The notes under the pieces: model-generated
What the model was told of the DNA's origin: nothing
Seen by the model: only the letters and a program-made list of their open reading frames with translations
Databases searched by the model: none
Position numbers and translations under genes: made by a program
Shown: positions 1 to 7,548 of the stretch, one piece after another
Layout: each line of letters begins with the position of its first letter
Numbering within the stretch: position 1 is the first letter of the stretch
Assembly (NCBI GenBank): GCA_028703835.1
Contig: JAQVMB010000006.1
Location: 1-63,498 of the forward strand
DNA: 63,498 nt
Origin: Candidatus Peribacteraceae bacterium
GTDB taxonomy: Bacteria; Patescibacteriota; Gracilibacteria; Peribacterales; Peribacteraceae
Direction of reading: 5' to 3'

Positions 1-426
1 CTGCTCGGCCTCGCGCTGCTCATCGGTTCCGTGGTGTTCGATCTCCGCGAACCCCTGCGCCACCGCTACCTCCTGACCGTGTTCCTCGGCGTGTACGTCA
101 GCTACATGATCGCCATCGGCACCATCGACCGCGTACTGTACCTGTACCACTACTTCACGCCGCTCTTCCTCAGCTTCATCATCCTGGGTCTGGTCTTCAT
201 GGAACTGCGGCGCATCGGACCGTGGAAGCTGTCCCTCCAGGCAAAAACGTCCGCCCTGCTGGTCTTCGCGGGTTTGGTCTTCCTCGCCTTCGAATTCTAC
301 CGGCCGCTGTCGTACTACGAGCCGCTCAAGGACGAACAGTTCAACCGCCGCGCACTCCTGCCGGTGTGGGAACTCACCAACGTCCACACGGAACGGGTGA
401 ACTCGTTGGCGGTGCCTTGCAGGTAA
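1..426 (+). CDS. PMT/GT39-like membrane mannosyltransferase, C-terminal part
   Basis: The frame is open from base 1, so only the last 141 residues are visible; the stop is TAA. The piece has about four hydrophobic spans and the block YLYHYFTPLFLSF, which resembles the conserved C-terminal part of PMT/GT39 enzymes. Those enzymes move mannose from a polyprenyl phosphate onto Ser/Thr of exported proteins at the membrane. The convergent neighbour is a polyprenyl-phosphate glucosyltransferase-like GT2 gene, which fits a glycosylation locus. The catalytic N-terminal loop lies outside the window, so another GT-C family is possible. Confidence 0.7.
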   Translation: MLGLALLIGSVVFDLREPLRHRYLLTVFLGVYVSYMIAIGTIDRVLYLYHYFTPLFLSFIILGLVFMELRRIGPWKLSLQAKTSALLVFAGLVFLAFEFYRPLSYYEPLKDEQFNRRALLPVWELTNVHTERVNSLAVPCR

Positions 427-458
427 GCTGGTGGCCGCCTTCGATTCCTTCTTGGAAG

Positions 459-571
459 GAATTAGGGATTAGAGATTTGTGTATTAGGGACAGATTTCAG
501 GTCTTCCTCGTAGTAATTTTTGAATCTGTTTCCAGTGTCCTAATCTCAAATATACCAATCCCTAATCCCTT
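459..571. repeat. Imperfect inverted repeat with ATTAGGGATTAG-type units
   Basis: The left arm (about 459-500) and right arm (about 519-571) are imperfect reverse complements built from short degenerate units such as ATTAGGGATTAG and AGTGTCCTAATCTC. It lies between two convergent genes, and the right arm runs about ten bases into the 3' end of the GT2 gene. The position suits a bidirectional terminator or RNA hairpin. It belongs to a class of snap-back repeats seen across the window. Confidence 0.7.
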
Positions 572-1293
572 ACCCGTCCCCGGAAAAACCTCCGCACATA
601 CAGTCCCAGGACGGATCCCGTCATCTGCAGCGTGTCCTGCACGAGACGGACCTTGGATCCCGGCACCGCACGCCAGTGGACGGGGATTTCCGTGACGCGC
701 ATGCCGCGTCCGAGCGCCAGAGAGAGGACTTCGATGTCGAAGGCGAACCGGTCCACGCGCTGCACGGCAAAGAGCTCCCGGGACGCCGCTTCCGTGAAGA
801 GCTTGAACCCGCACGCCGCATCCCTGATACCCGGCACGAGGGAAGAGCAGAGCGCGTGGTACGTGCGCCCCATCAGGTGTCGATAGAAGCTCATCTTGAC
901 GAGATCGCTGTCCAGCTCATGGATGCGGGAGCCGATGATGACGTCCGGCCGGTGGTCCCGAACCGCGTCGCCGAACGGCCGGAGCATCTCCAGCGGCGTC
1001 GCTCCGTCCGCGTCGTAGAGCAGGTGATATTCGCCGGACGCGCGCAGCATCCCCTCCCGCGTGGCCGCCCCCTTCCCGCGGTTCGTCTCGAACCGGATGA
1101 CTTGGAGCGGGATCCTGTCCTTCCATGCCTCGACGACGGCGGCGGTCCCGTCCGCGCTGCCGTCATCAACCACGACCACTTCCTGGAGCGCGAAAGGGCT
1201 TTCTCCGCTCCCGAAGTAACGATGGATGTCGTCGAGGGTGCGGGGGAGCCGCTCCGCTTCGTTATACGCCGGTATGATGACGGAGAGATGCAT
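562..1293 (-). CDS. Family 2 glycosyltransferase, dolichyl-phosphate glucosyltransferase-like
   Basis: The product is 243 residues with a GT-A fold signature: SVIIPAYNE at 4-12, VVDDGSADGT at 41-50 for the nucleotide-sugar site, and YDADGATP at 93-100 carrying the metal-binding DxD. CGFKLF (161-166) and VHWRAVPGSKV (205-215) are the blocks that mark the DPG-synthase subgroup, which loads glucose onto a polyprenyl phosphate on the cytoplasmic side. There is no C-terminal membrane pair, so it is probably peripheral. A TATACT hexamer sits 14 bases before the ATG. The sugar is not readable from sequence. It fits with the PMT-like, GT-C and ALG10-like neighbours that use lipid-linked sugars. Confidence 0.85.
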   Translation of the reverse strand: MHLSVIIPAYNEAERLPRTLDDIHRYFGSGESPFALQEVVVVDDGSADGTAAVVEAWKDRIPLQVIRFETNRGKGAATREGMLRASGEYHLLYDADGATPLEMLRPFGDAVRDHRPDVIIGSRIHELDSDLVKMSFYRHLMGRTYHALCSSLVPGIRDAACGFKLFTEAASRELFAVQRVDRFAFDIEVLSLALGRGMRVTEIPVHWRAVPGSKVRLVQDTLQMTGSVLGLYVRRFFRGRVRD

Positions 1294-1369
1294 GAAACTG
1301 GCGAGACAGTATACAGGGATAAATGACTTTCTGCGACTCTCCGTGCAGAATGCAGTCTCTTATCTTCAC

Positions 1370-3154
1370 TCAATGAGCAAAGAAAAACAGCGAGGTAATG
1401 AACAGAGCTTCCAGAACAACAAACATCCACAGGATGCTCGTCCCGAAGCGGTTGAGGAGCGTGAAGCGCGTCTGCGTCCCCCGGACGGCGTAGTATGACA
1501 GCGGCACCGCGAGGAGCGGGACGTACCGGAAATCCTGCATGATGCTGAACGGATGGATGAGGCGCCCGACGAACAGGAACAGGAGCAAGCCGACGAGCGC
1601 GGCGAAGACGGGGAACGCCTCCATGAACCTCTCCCGCTTCTCCAGCCCCAAGCCGACGGCGGTGAACGCGAGACCGGCCATGCCGAAGAGGAGCATCAGG
1701 TACGTGAGGGTCGCGAGCTTCGCGTCGAAGACGTACTCGCCGAAGAACGACGACCGGAAGAGGTACTCCAGGAAATACTCCTTCTCTTCCTCGGCCCCCG
1801 TGGGGCTGTTGTACGGGTGGCGGAGGACCTGGAGCGGATGGAAGCGCAGCGTGTGGGAAACGGTATGGTTCAGCCGGAGCGCGGGATCGAGGAGATCGGC
1901 ATTCCCGATGAACGACGTGTTCTCCTGCATCCGCAGGGCGTACAGCCACCCCGTCAGGGCGATGAGAATGACGAGGAAAAGCGAACCGGCGTGGAACTTT
2001 TCACGCCACGGGATCCGCTTCGCCAACAGGCAGAGCCCCGCCACCCCCGCCATCGGCAGCACCGTGTTCTTCCCCAAGATGCCCGCGCCGATGACGATCG
2101 CCGCCGCGATCCAATGCCGCGTTTTCCCGCCCTGCCACCACGCGAGGAGCAACGCGAAAGAAAGGAAGGACATGAAGCCGGCGAACGCGTCGTTGTTGAT
2201 GACCGTGGTGAGGTAGACCACGCCCGGCACGGACGCGGCGAGCGCGAGGAACAGGGCGCTGTCCTGCCGACGCTTTCCCGCCCGCAGGAGACGCAGCCCG
2301 ATCCAGGCCGCAATAACGAGCGTCCCGAGCGAGAGCAGAAACGATCCTTTCTGGAGATCCAGGAGCAACGTTTCGAACGAACGGCCGAACGCCTCCCCGA
2401 TGCGCATCCAGAGCGCGCCGAGCGCGAAGTACAACGGCGGCTGGAAGTACTCCAATCCGCCGGCGGACACCGGCGGGACGCGGGCATGTTCGAGGAGGTA
2501 GCGGATGTAGCCGATCTCGTTGTCCCAGTCGTGCGCACGGACATAAATCAGCGTGGAGAGCAGGTAGAGCCACCGCAGGAGCACGCCGCCGGCCGCGACC
2601 GGAAACACCCACCCCAGGCGGCGCAACGCGGCGAACCGCCCGTACCACGCATGCACATACCATCCGCACAGGCTGATGCCGAGCAGCAGCAACGCCAGGA
2701 AGACGGGATCGGTGTGCGCAACATGGAGGGAGAACGCCCCCGCCCCGCCGCCGTCCCGCACCGTCGCGATGACGCGGTTCCACCCCGCCCGCAACGGCGG
2801 ATCCAGGCGGATGCGCCGCGGGATGCTGTCGCAGAAAGGCGTGCCGACGGCGGCCTCTTGCCCGTTCACCTCCAGCCGCTGCATGCAATCGTCCGCGAGG
2901 AGATCGAACGCGGGCACATGGATGGCGGGCACGTACACGTCGACCGCGACGCGGAGGTCCTCGCCGCGGCTGGTGTAGACGAGCGGGAGCGAGAACGGCC
3001 GCGGCTTTTCGCCGTTGACGGCGTACAGCCCTTCGGAAAACCGCGGCAGAAGCGCCTGCGACAGGAACAGCAGGCAAAAGACGCCCGCCGCGAAGATGAT
3101 CGAGCGAAGCCAGAGGGAACGATGCAGGCGCATGCGGTGTCGGTCGTGAATCAC
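1370..3154 (-). CDS. GT-C type integral membrane glycosyltransferase
   Basis: The protein is 594 residues with a short basic N-terminus, a first membrane helix, an exported beta-rich stretch of about 130 residues, and then roughly ten more hydrophobic spans. The loop after the next helices has the acidic pair in AHDWDNEIGY and the motif YFQPPLYF; an acidic loop followed by PPLY is typical of GT-C enzymes (PMT/ArnT-like) that use polyprenyl-phosphate sugars. The start is GTG, chosen because TACAAT ends five bases upstream. Donor and acceptor are unknown. The large extracytoplasmic insert between helices 1 and 2 is unusual. Confidence 0.65.
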   Translation of the reverse strand: MIHDRHRMRLHRSLWLRSIIFAAGVFCLLFLSQALLPRFSEGLYAVNGEKPRPFSLPLVYTSRGEDLRVAVDVYVPAIHVPAFDLLADDCMQRLEVNGQEAAVGTPFCDSIPRRIRLDPPLRAGWNRVIATVRDGGGAGAFSLHVAHTDPVFLALLLLGISLCGWYVHAWYGRFAALRRLGWVFPVAAGGVLLRWLYLLSTLIYVRAHDWDNEIGYIRYLLEHARVPPVSAGGLEYFQPPLYFALGALWMRIGEAFGRSFETLLLDLQKGSFLLSLGTLVIAAWIGLRLLRAGKRRQDSALFLALAASVPGVVYLTTVINNDAFAGFMSFLSFALLLAWWQGGKTRHWIAAAIVIGAGILGKNTVLPMAGVAGLCLLAKRIPWREKFHAGSLFLVILIALTGWLYALRMQENTSFIGNADLLDPALRLNHTVSHTLRFHPLQVLRHPYNSPTGAEEEKEYFLEYLFRSSFFGEYVFDAKLATLTYLMLLFGMAGLAFTAVGLGLEKRERFMEAFPVFAALVGLLLFLFVGRLIHPFSIMQDFRYVPLLAVPLSYYAVRGTQTRFTLLNRFGTSILWMFVVLEALFITSLFFFAH

Positions 3155-3159
3155 GGGGC

Positions 3160-3165
3160 ATTGTA
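3160..3165 (-). promoter_or_regulatory. -10 box TACAAT for the GT-C gene
   Basis: TACAAT on the minus strand ends five bases before the GTG start at 3154. Transcription would begin at or within the start codon, giving a leaderless mRNA. No convincing -35 is seen. Confidence 0.5.
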
Positions 3166-3232
3166 CCCGTTTCAGGCCTCTTCTCCTAGGCGGAAAAGGC
3201 CGTTCCCCGTGGTTTGCAGCCGGGCATCATGG

Positions 3233-3238
3233 TACATT
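3233..3238 (+). promoter_or_regulatory. Extended -10 box TACATT for the ALG10-like gene
   Basis: TGG precedes TACATT (extended -10), which ends seven bases before the ATG at 3246, so the transcript should be leaderless or nearly so. Confidence 0.5.
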
Positions 3239-3245
3239 TTCCCCG

Positions 3246-4541
3246 ATGCGCGCGTTGACACACACACCGTCGCGGACAATCCTCGCGGAGGCCGCCGTCC
3301 TCCTCCTCTTCGCCGGCGTCCTGGTCGCATCGTTCTTCGCCGTGAAAGACGCCACGTATTTCGGGGACGAAGGCTTTCACTTCGAACAGATCGAGCTCTT
3401 CCTGAAAGGCGAACTGCGGAACACCGGCGCCGTGACCACCATCCCCGGGCACCACGCGTTCCTGGCGCTCCTCTCCGTCCTCACCGGCCTGCGTTCGCTG
3501 CTCTTCTACCGCGCCGTCACCCTGTGCCTCGGCATCCTGTCGGTGTTCGTCTTCCATGACATCGCCCGGCGTTTGGAACCGCGGACCGCCCTCGTCCGCA
3601 CCGCGCAGTACGTCTTCCTGCCCATCCTGTTCCCGTTCTTCTTCCTCCTCTACACCGACGTCCCGTCCGTCCTCCTCAGCCTCCTCGCGCTGCGTTCCCT
3701 CCTGCGGCGCCGGTACGCGGGGAGCGCGCTGTGGGGCATCCTCTCCATCACGGTCCGGCAGAACAACATCATCTGGCTCGGCTTCCTCTTCGCGCTGTTC
3801 CTGTGGCGGGAGTACGGCCGGACGCTGCTCCGTCCCCTGCCGTCCGCGCTGCGGCGCCGGCTGACCCCGTACCTTCCCGCCGCCCAGCCGCCTCTCGGAC
3901 GCTTCCGCTTGGCCGCCGGATGGTTCTGGTTCCTGCTCGGCTTCGTCCTCTTCGCCGCGTTCGTCGTCTGGAACGGGGGCATCGCCATCGGCGACAAGGG
4001 AGCCCATCCCTTCCCGAACCTCCACCTGGGCAACGTCTACTTCCTCCTCTTCCTCCTCTTCTTTTTCTTCCTGCCGCTCCACCTCTTCCGGATGAAAGAA
4101 GCCGCGGCACGGCTGCGGACTTCCCGCATGCTCATGCCGCTGCTGGTCGTCGCGTTCGTCGTCTACATGTTCACCTTCGTGAACACGCACGGCTACAACC
4201 AGGACTTGTACTCCGTGTTCCTGCGCAATCGCATCCTGGTTTACTTCAACTTGTCACTGCTGCTCAAAACCGCGTTCTTCCTGCCCGTCGGCTTCGCCCT
4301 GCTCTCGCTCGCCGCCTCGCCGCGCAAGAGAACGGAATTCCTGCTCCTGCTGCCCCTCACGGTGCTCTACCTCCTGCCGTCGTGGCTCATCGAACAGCGC
4401 TATTACTTCGTCCCCTTCGTCTTCTTCCTGCTCTTCCGCGCCGGGTTGTCCCGGCGGCAGGAATGGGCGCAAGCGGCGTATTCGGTCCTGTTCACGGGAG
4501 TGATCTATTACATCGTGGCGACGAGGTACCTTTTCCTCTGA
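3246..4541 (+). CDS. ALG10/DIE2-like membrane glucosyltransferase
   Basis: The product is 431 residues with about ten hydrophobic spans and no signal peptidase site. Three blocks recall the eukaryotic ALG10/DIE2 family that adds the terminal glucose to the lipid-linked oligosaccharide: an early acidic loop FGDEGFHFEQI followed by TTIPGHH, the block TVRQNNIIWLGF, and GIAIGDKGAHPFPNLHLGNVYF, which parallels the family's GDKS-H pattern. LIEQRYYFVPF near the end matches the family's terminal histidine/tyrosine block. It is transcribed away from the GT-C gene with about 90 bases between them. Function by homology would be transfer of a hexose to a lipid-linked glycan; the acceptor here is unknown. 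Confidence 0.65.
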   Translation: MRALTHTPSRTILAEAAVLLLFAGVLVASFFAVKDATYFGDEGFHFEQIELFLKGELRNTGAVTTIPGHHAFLALLSVLTGLRSLLFYRAVTLCLGILSVFVFHDIARRLEPRTALVRTAQYVFLPILFPFFFLLYTDVPSVLLSLLALRSLLRRRYAGSALWGILSITVRQNNIIWLGFLFALFLWREYGRTLLRPLPSALRRRLTPYLPAAQPPLGRFRLAAGWFWFLLGFVLFAAFVVWNGGIAIGDKGAHPFPNLHLGNVYFLLFLLFFFFLPLHLFRMKEAAARLRTSRMLMPLLVVAFVVYMFTFVNTHGYNQDLYSVFLRNRILVYFNLSLLLKTAFFLPVGFALLSLAASPRKRTEFLLLLPLTVLYLLPSWLIEQRYYFVPFVFFLLFRAGLSRRQEWAQAAYSVLFTGVIYYIVATRYLFL

Positions 4542-4560
4542 TCGGTCCTGGCACCGGACA

Positions 4561-4632
4561 GTTCCTGGTTGCTGGTTTCTTGTTTCTGGATATACGCTTT
4601 GAGGATTCCTCCAGCAACCAGTAACCAGCAAC
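4561..4632. repeat. Inverted repeat with CCAGCAACCAG-type units, copy 1
   Basis: The left arm starts GTTCCTGGTTGCTGG and the right arm ends CCAGCAACCAGTAACCAGC, able to fold into a roughly 30-base-pair imperfect hairpin. It lies just after the ALG10-like gene and before purC. A second copy of the same family is at 24748-24819. Confidence 0.7.
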
Positions 4633-4665
4633 TATTGTTCGATTCTAGAATGATCTGGTTCTTGC

Positions 4666-4671
4666 TATGAT
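4666..4671 (+). promoter_or_regulatory. Extended -10 box TATGAT for purC
   Basis: TGC-TATGAT ends six bases before the purC ATG. The nearly identical string TTGCTATGAT precedes tpiA at the same spacing. This implies a leaderless transcript. Confidence 0.65.
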
Positions 4672-4677
4672 TCTGTC

Positions 4678-5637
4678 ATGCCCCACCGCCTCACCCCGTT
4701 CCTGACGACCACGCTCAACGAAACCGACTTCGGTTTTTTGGGGAAGAAATATGAAGGGAAAGTCCGCGACGTCTACATGCCGGACGATACGCGGCGCATC
4801 CTCATCGCGACCGACCGCCAGTCCGCCTTCGACATCAACTGGACGACGATCCCGCTGAAAGGGCAGGTCCTGACGCAGATCAGCAAGTGGTGGTTCGACC
4901 GGGTGAAGGACGTGATGCCGACGCACGTGCTCGCGCTCCCCGACCCGAACGTGATGGTGGCGAAGAACCTGCAAATGCTGAAAGTGGAAATCGTCGTGCG
5001 CGGCTACCTGACGGGATCCACGGGCACGTCCGCATGGGTGAATTACGACAAAGGCGTCCGCAATTTCTGCGGGAACATCCTCCCCGAGGGGATGGTGAAG
5101 AACCAGAAATTCGACGCACCGATCATCACGCCGACGACGAAAGGCGAGGAGGACGAGCTGATCGACGCGAAGGGCATCGTGGACCGCGGCTTCGCCACGC
5201 AGAAGCAGTGGGACGAGATCAGTGACCGCGCCCTGGCCCTCTTCAAGAGAGGACAGGAGATCGCGGCGGGACGCGGGCTGATCCTGGTCGATACCAAATA
5301 CGAGATGGGTTTCGATGCCGAGGGGACGCTGACGATCGGCGACGAGGTGCACACGCCGGACTCCTCGCGCTACTGGGTCGCCGCGACGTACGGGGAGCGG
5401 CATGCGAAGGGACAGGAACCGGAAAGCCTGGACAAGGAGTTCTTCCGCCTCTGGCTGCGAGAGCAGGGATTCGAGTACGGAGGCAAACGGCCGGAGATCA
5501 CTGACGACGTGCGCATCATGCTCGCGGAAAAGTACATCAGCCTCTACGAGAAAATGACGGGCGAGACGCTTGCGATCCCGGACGGGGCGAACGTGAAGGA
5601 GAGGATTGAGAGGAATTTGAAAGCATATTTGCGCTGA
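4678..5637 (+). CDS. purC: Phosphoribosylaminoimidazole-succinocarboxamide synthase
   Basis: SAICAR synthetase joins CAIR and aspartate with ATP in de novo purine synthesis (cytosol). The 319-residue length fits the longer type. Motifs include GKKYEGKVRDVY near residue 23 for the ATP loop, TDRQSAFDINWTTIPLKG (about 42-59), EIVVRGYLTGS (about 103-113), and DTKYEMGF with DEVHTPDSSRYW near 203-226, the metal and substrate region. The ATG is fixed by TATGAT six bases upstream. The next gene starts at the base after the stop, so the two are cotranscribed. No other purine gene is in the window. Confidence 0.95.
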   Translation: MPHRLTPFLTTTLNETDFGFLGKKYEGKVRDVYMPDDTRRILIATDRQSAFDINWTTIPLKGQVLTQISKWWFDRVKDVMPTHVLALPDPNVMVAKNLQMLKVEIVVRGYLTGSTGTSAWVNYDKGVRNFCGNILPEGMVKNQKFDAPIITPTTKGEEDELIDAKGIVDRGFATQKQWDEISDRALALFKRGQEIAAGRGLILVDTKYEMGFDAEGTLTIGDEVHTPDSSRYWVAATYGERHAKGQEPESLDKEFFRLWLREQGFEYGGKRPEITDDVRIMLAEKYISLYEKMTGETLAIPDGANVKERIERNLKAYLR

Positions 5638-6180
5638 ATGCATCGCGCTTCCCGCGCTCCAATGCCGAAGAAACAGCCGAACAACATCAGGGTGCACGAC
5701 AAGATGCAGCCGGACTACGCCTACGCCCTCACGGAGCCGGAAGGGAAGAACTTCGATCCCCGCTTCCGACCGGAGCTGACGCCGAAAGAAATGCTCGAAC
5801 TGGGCGTGTTCGGCGGGAAGTACATGACGGACTGCCGCAAGGAATTCCCGGCGAGCTGGTTCGCGGAAGCGAAGCTCTGCGCGGAGAAGCATGACCCCGC
5901 GCAGAATTGCTTCGGCGTGAATGCCAGCCAACCGTTGTCAGTGTGGAGAAAGAAAGGTTGGATCCACCCCGCCGACCCGCGCGGCTGGTTCCAGTGGTAT
6001 TGCCGTTATTACCGGGGCAGGCGCATGCCGGGCGAGGACGATCGGCAGATCAAGAGGTGGCTGGCCATCCGCCGCCATATCATCCAGATCGTCCGCAACT
6101 GCAGGAAAGGAGACCTGTCCTGCCGCAGGCGGCAGCGGCAAGCCGTGCTGCATTGGGCGTATGACAGTAGAGCAATGTGA
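5638..6180 (+). CDS. Conserved protein of unknown function following purC
   Basis: The protein is 180 residues and soluble, with no signal peptide. It has well-kept blocks such as LGVFGGKYMTDC, NASQPLSVWR and WFQWYCRYYRGRRMPGEDD, ending in a basic region RCRRRQRQAVLHWAYDSR-like. I recall similar uncharacterised proteins in bacteria, fungi and algae, but cannot confirm. The first ATG touches the purC stop; a second ATG eight codons in (5662) is also possible. The aromatic and arginine density suggests a nucleic-acid or nucleotide binder, but no fold is recognised. Cotranscription with purC is likely from the zero gap. Confidence 0.7.
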   Translation: MHRASRAPMPKKQPNNIRVHDKMQPDYAYALTEPEGKNFDPRFRPELTPKEMLELGVFGGKYMTDCRKEFPASWFAEAKLCAEKHDPAQNCFGVNASQPLSVWRKKGWIHPADPRGWFQWYCRYYRGRRMPGEDDRQIKRWLAIRRHIIQIVRNCRKGDLSCRRRQRQAVLHWAYDSRAM

Positions 6181-6212
6181 CATGCGTACATTTTTCATTG
6201 TGCATTTTGCAT

Positions 6213-6680
6213 TTATTCCAAAGGAATGTTCAGCTTCCACCCGCTCCCCACTCCTGCCGTTTCGACAAACCCCTCCACCATCTCCAGCGCGAACGAAGCC
6301 GCACGCTGCGATGGATACGACAGACAAGGATCCTCCGTACAAGGCTGCATCGTCACGGCAGAAACGAACGCCCCCTCTGCGTCGAAGTACATGATGTCCA
6401 GCGGCACGAGCGTGTTCTTCATCCAGAAGGAAAGGATGCGCGGACGGTCGAAGACGAACAGCATGCCGTTCCCGATCCGCTCACGGAACATCAGGCCGCG
6501 CTCCTGCTCCTGCGGCGTATCCGCGATTTCCACGGAAAGCTCGATCCGCTTTCCCGGTCCTTCGAGAACGATGGGTTGGTATTCCCGTCCCGCACCATCG
6601 CAAGAGGAGAACAGGGCAGCCGAACAAAGTACCATCAGAACTTTACTGACCACTGACCACTGATCACTGATCGCTTTCAT
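6213..6680 (-). CDS. DUF192 family lipoprotein
   Basis: The protein is 155 residues. After a short N-terminus comes VLMVLCSAALFSSC, a lipoprotein-type signal with the lipidated Cys, then a DUF192 domain with the blocks RGLMFRERIG, FVFDRPRILSFWMKNTLVPLD and ALEMVEGFVE. DUF192 proteins are small exported proteins of unclear role. The annotated ATG overlaps the rpe stop as ATGA, so the two genes are coupled. The first 15 codons are encoded by a CAGTGGTCAGT-type tandem repeat; the true start could be the ATG at 6635, directly before the hydrophobic segment. Confidence 0.8.
   Translation of the reverse strand: MKAISDQWSVVSKVLMVLCSAALFSSCDGAGREYQPIVLEGPGKRIELSVEIADTPQEQERGLMFRERIGNGMLFVFDRPRILSFWMKNTLVPLDIMYFDAEGAFVSAVTMQPCTEDPCLSYPSQRAASFALEMVEGFVETAGVGSGWKLNIPLE
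6645..6672. repeat. Tandem repeat of ACTGACC/ACTGATC units
   Basis: Four near-identical 7-8 base units (ACTGACC, ACTGACC, ACTGATC, ACTGATC) lie at the rpe-DUF192 junction and supply the first codons of the DUF192 gene. Similar unit repeats form the arms of the snap-back repeats elsewhere in the window. Confidence 0.6.
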
Positions 6681-7324
6681 TTTCCTCGGAGGGCAGCGAC
6701 TGCGGACGCGCGATCCGCCGCGCCGAAGACGTAACTGGCGGAGACGAGGTTGTTCGCGCCGGCCTTGCGGCAGAGCTTGGCCGTCTTGTCGTCGATGCCG
6801 CCGTCCATCTGGATCATCAACGTGGGATACTTGTTGCGCAGCTCCTCCACTTTCTCCAACACCTCCGGCATGAACTTCTGGTTGCTGAAGCCGGGATTGA
6901 CGGACATGACAAGAACCAAGTCCACGGTGCCGATGACGTCCTCAATCGCGGACACGGGCGTCGGAGGATTGATGGCGATGCCGACCATGGAGCCGCCGGC
7001 GCGGATCGCCGCGATGAGCTTGCGGCGGGCGGCGGTGTCCAGGACGGTTTCGGCATGGAATGTGATGTTCTTCACGCCGAGCTTGAGGAACTCCTCGATG
7101 CGGTCGGCGGGATTGCTGACCATCAGGTGGATGTCGAGCGGCACCGCGGTCTTGAGACACTTGATCACGGGTGCGCCGAAGGTGAGGTTGGGGACGAAGT
7201 GGCCGTCCATGACGTCCACCTGGAGCCAATCCACGTGCGGCGCGATGTCATCCACGTCCTTCTGGAGGTTCGCCAGGTCGGCGGAGAGGATGGACGGCGC
7301 GATGAAGACGGGGAGTTTGGACAT
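6677..7324 (-). CDS. rpe: Ribulose-phosphate 3-epimerase
   Basis: The enzyme interconverts ribulose 5-phosphate and xylulose 5-phosphate in the pentose phosphate pathway. The 215-residue TIM barrel begins PVFIAPSILSADLANL and shows the catalytic and metal blocks DVMDGHFVPNLTFG, DIHLMVSNP, ITFHAE, VNPGFSNQKF and QMDGGIDD (phosphate loop and second catalytic Asp). The ATG at 7324 is preferred to an upstream in-frame one because the family starts here and TACACT ends six bases before it. Rpe, RpiB and TpiA in this stretch make a small central-carbon group. Confidence 0.95.
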   Translation of the reverse strand: MSKLPVFIAPSILSADLANLQKDVDDIAPHVDWLQVDVMDGHFVPNLTFGAPVIKCLKTAVPLDIHLMVSNPADRIEEFLKLGVKNITFHAETVLDTAARRKLIAAIRAGGSMVGIAINPPTPVSAIEDVIGTVDLVLVMSVNPGFSNQKFMPEVLEKVEELRNKYPTLMIQMDGGIDDKTAKLCRKAGANNLVSASYVFGAADRASAVAALRGK

Positions 7325-7330
7325 GGCAAT

Positions 7331-7336
7331 AGTGTA
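7331..7336 (-). promoter_or_regulatory. Extended -10 box TACACT for rpe
   Basis: TGC-TACACT on the minus strand ends six bases before the rpe ATG, giving a leaderless layout. Confidence 0.6.
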
Positions 7337-7373
7337 GCAGCACTGTTCCTGTCGTGATGAATCTCGTTGCCCA

Positions 7374-7542
7374 AAGGATTTCAGGATTTCAAGAGTACAG
7401 GAATACAAGAAAGATTGCAGGATACCAAGATTTCAAGGTCACAAGGTTTCTGGATGGCAGCAGCAAGGATCCCTTGAAATCCTGTGATTTTGAGACCCTG
7501 AATTCTTCCCTGTATTCCTGGTGCCCTGAATTCCTGATTCCT
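7374..7542. repeat. Long inverted repeat with CAAGGATTTCAGG-type units, copy 1
   Basis: The left arm (about 7374-7454) and right arm (about 7467-7542) align as imperfect reverse complements over roughly 75 bases; both share words such as AGGAATACA and AAGGATTTCA. It lies between the end of the AEC gene and the start of rpe. Related copies are at 13352-13492 and 26414-26514. Confidence 0.7.
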
Positions 7543-7548
7543 TCCTCC

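Noticed and set aside
1553-3559. 668-codon open frame on the plus strand opposite the GT-C gene
   Set aside because: It is highly charged (Glu/Arg/Gln) with no fold or promoter, while the opposite strand encodes a clear membrane glycosyltransferase. High GC makes long antisense frames common here (also 891-1949, 7354-8529, 3186-4190).
37-4541. Possible capsule or O-antigen locus
   Set aside because: There are no sugar-nucleotide enzymes, flippases or polymerases in view; lipid-linked protein glycosylation fits better, and even that is inference.
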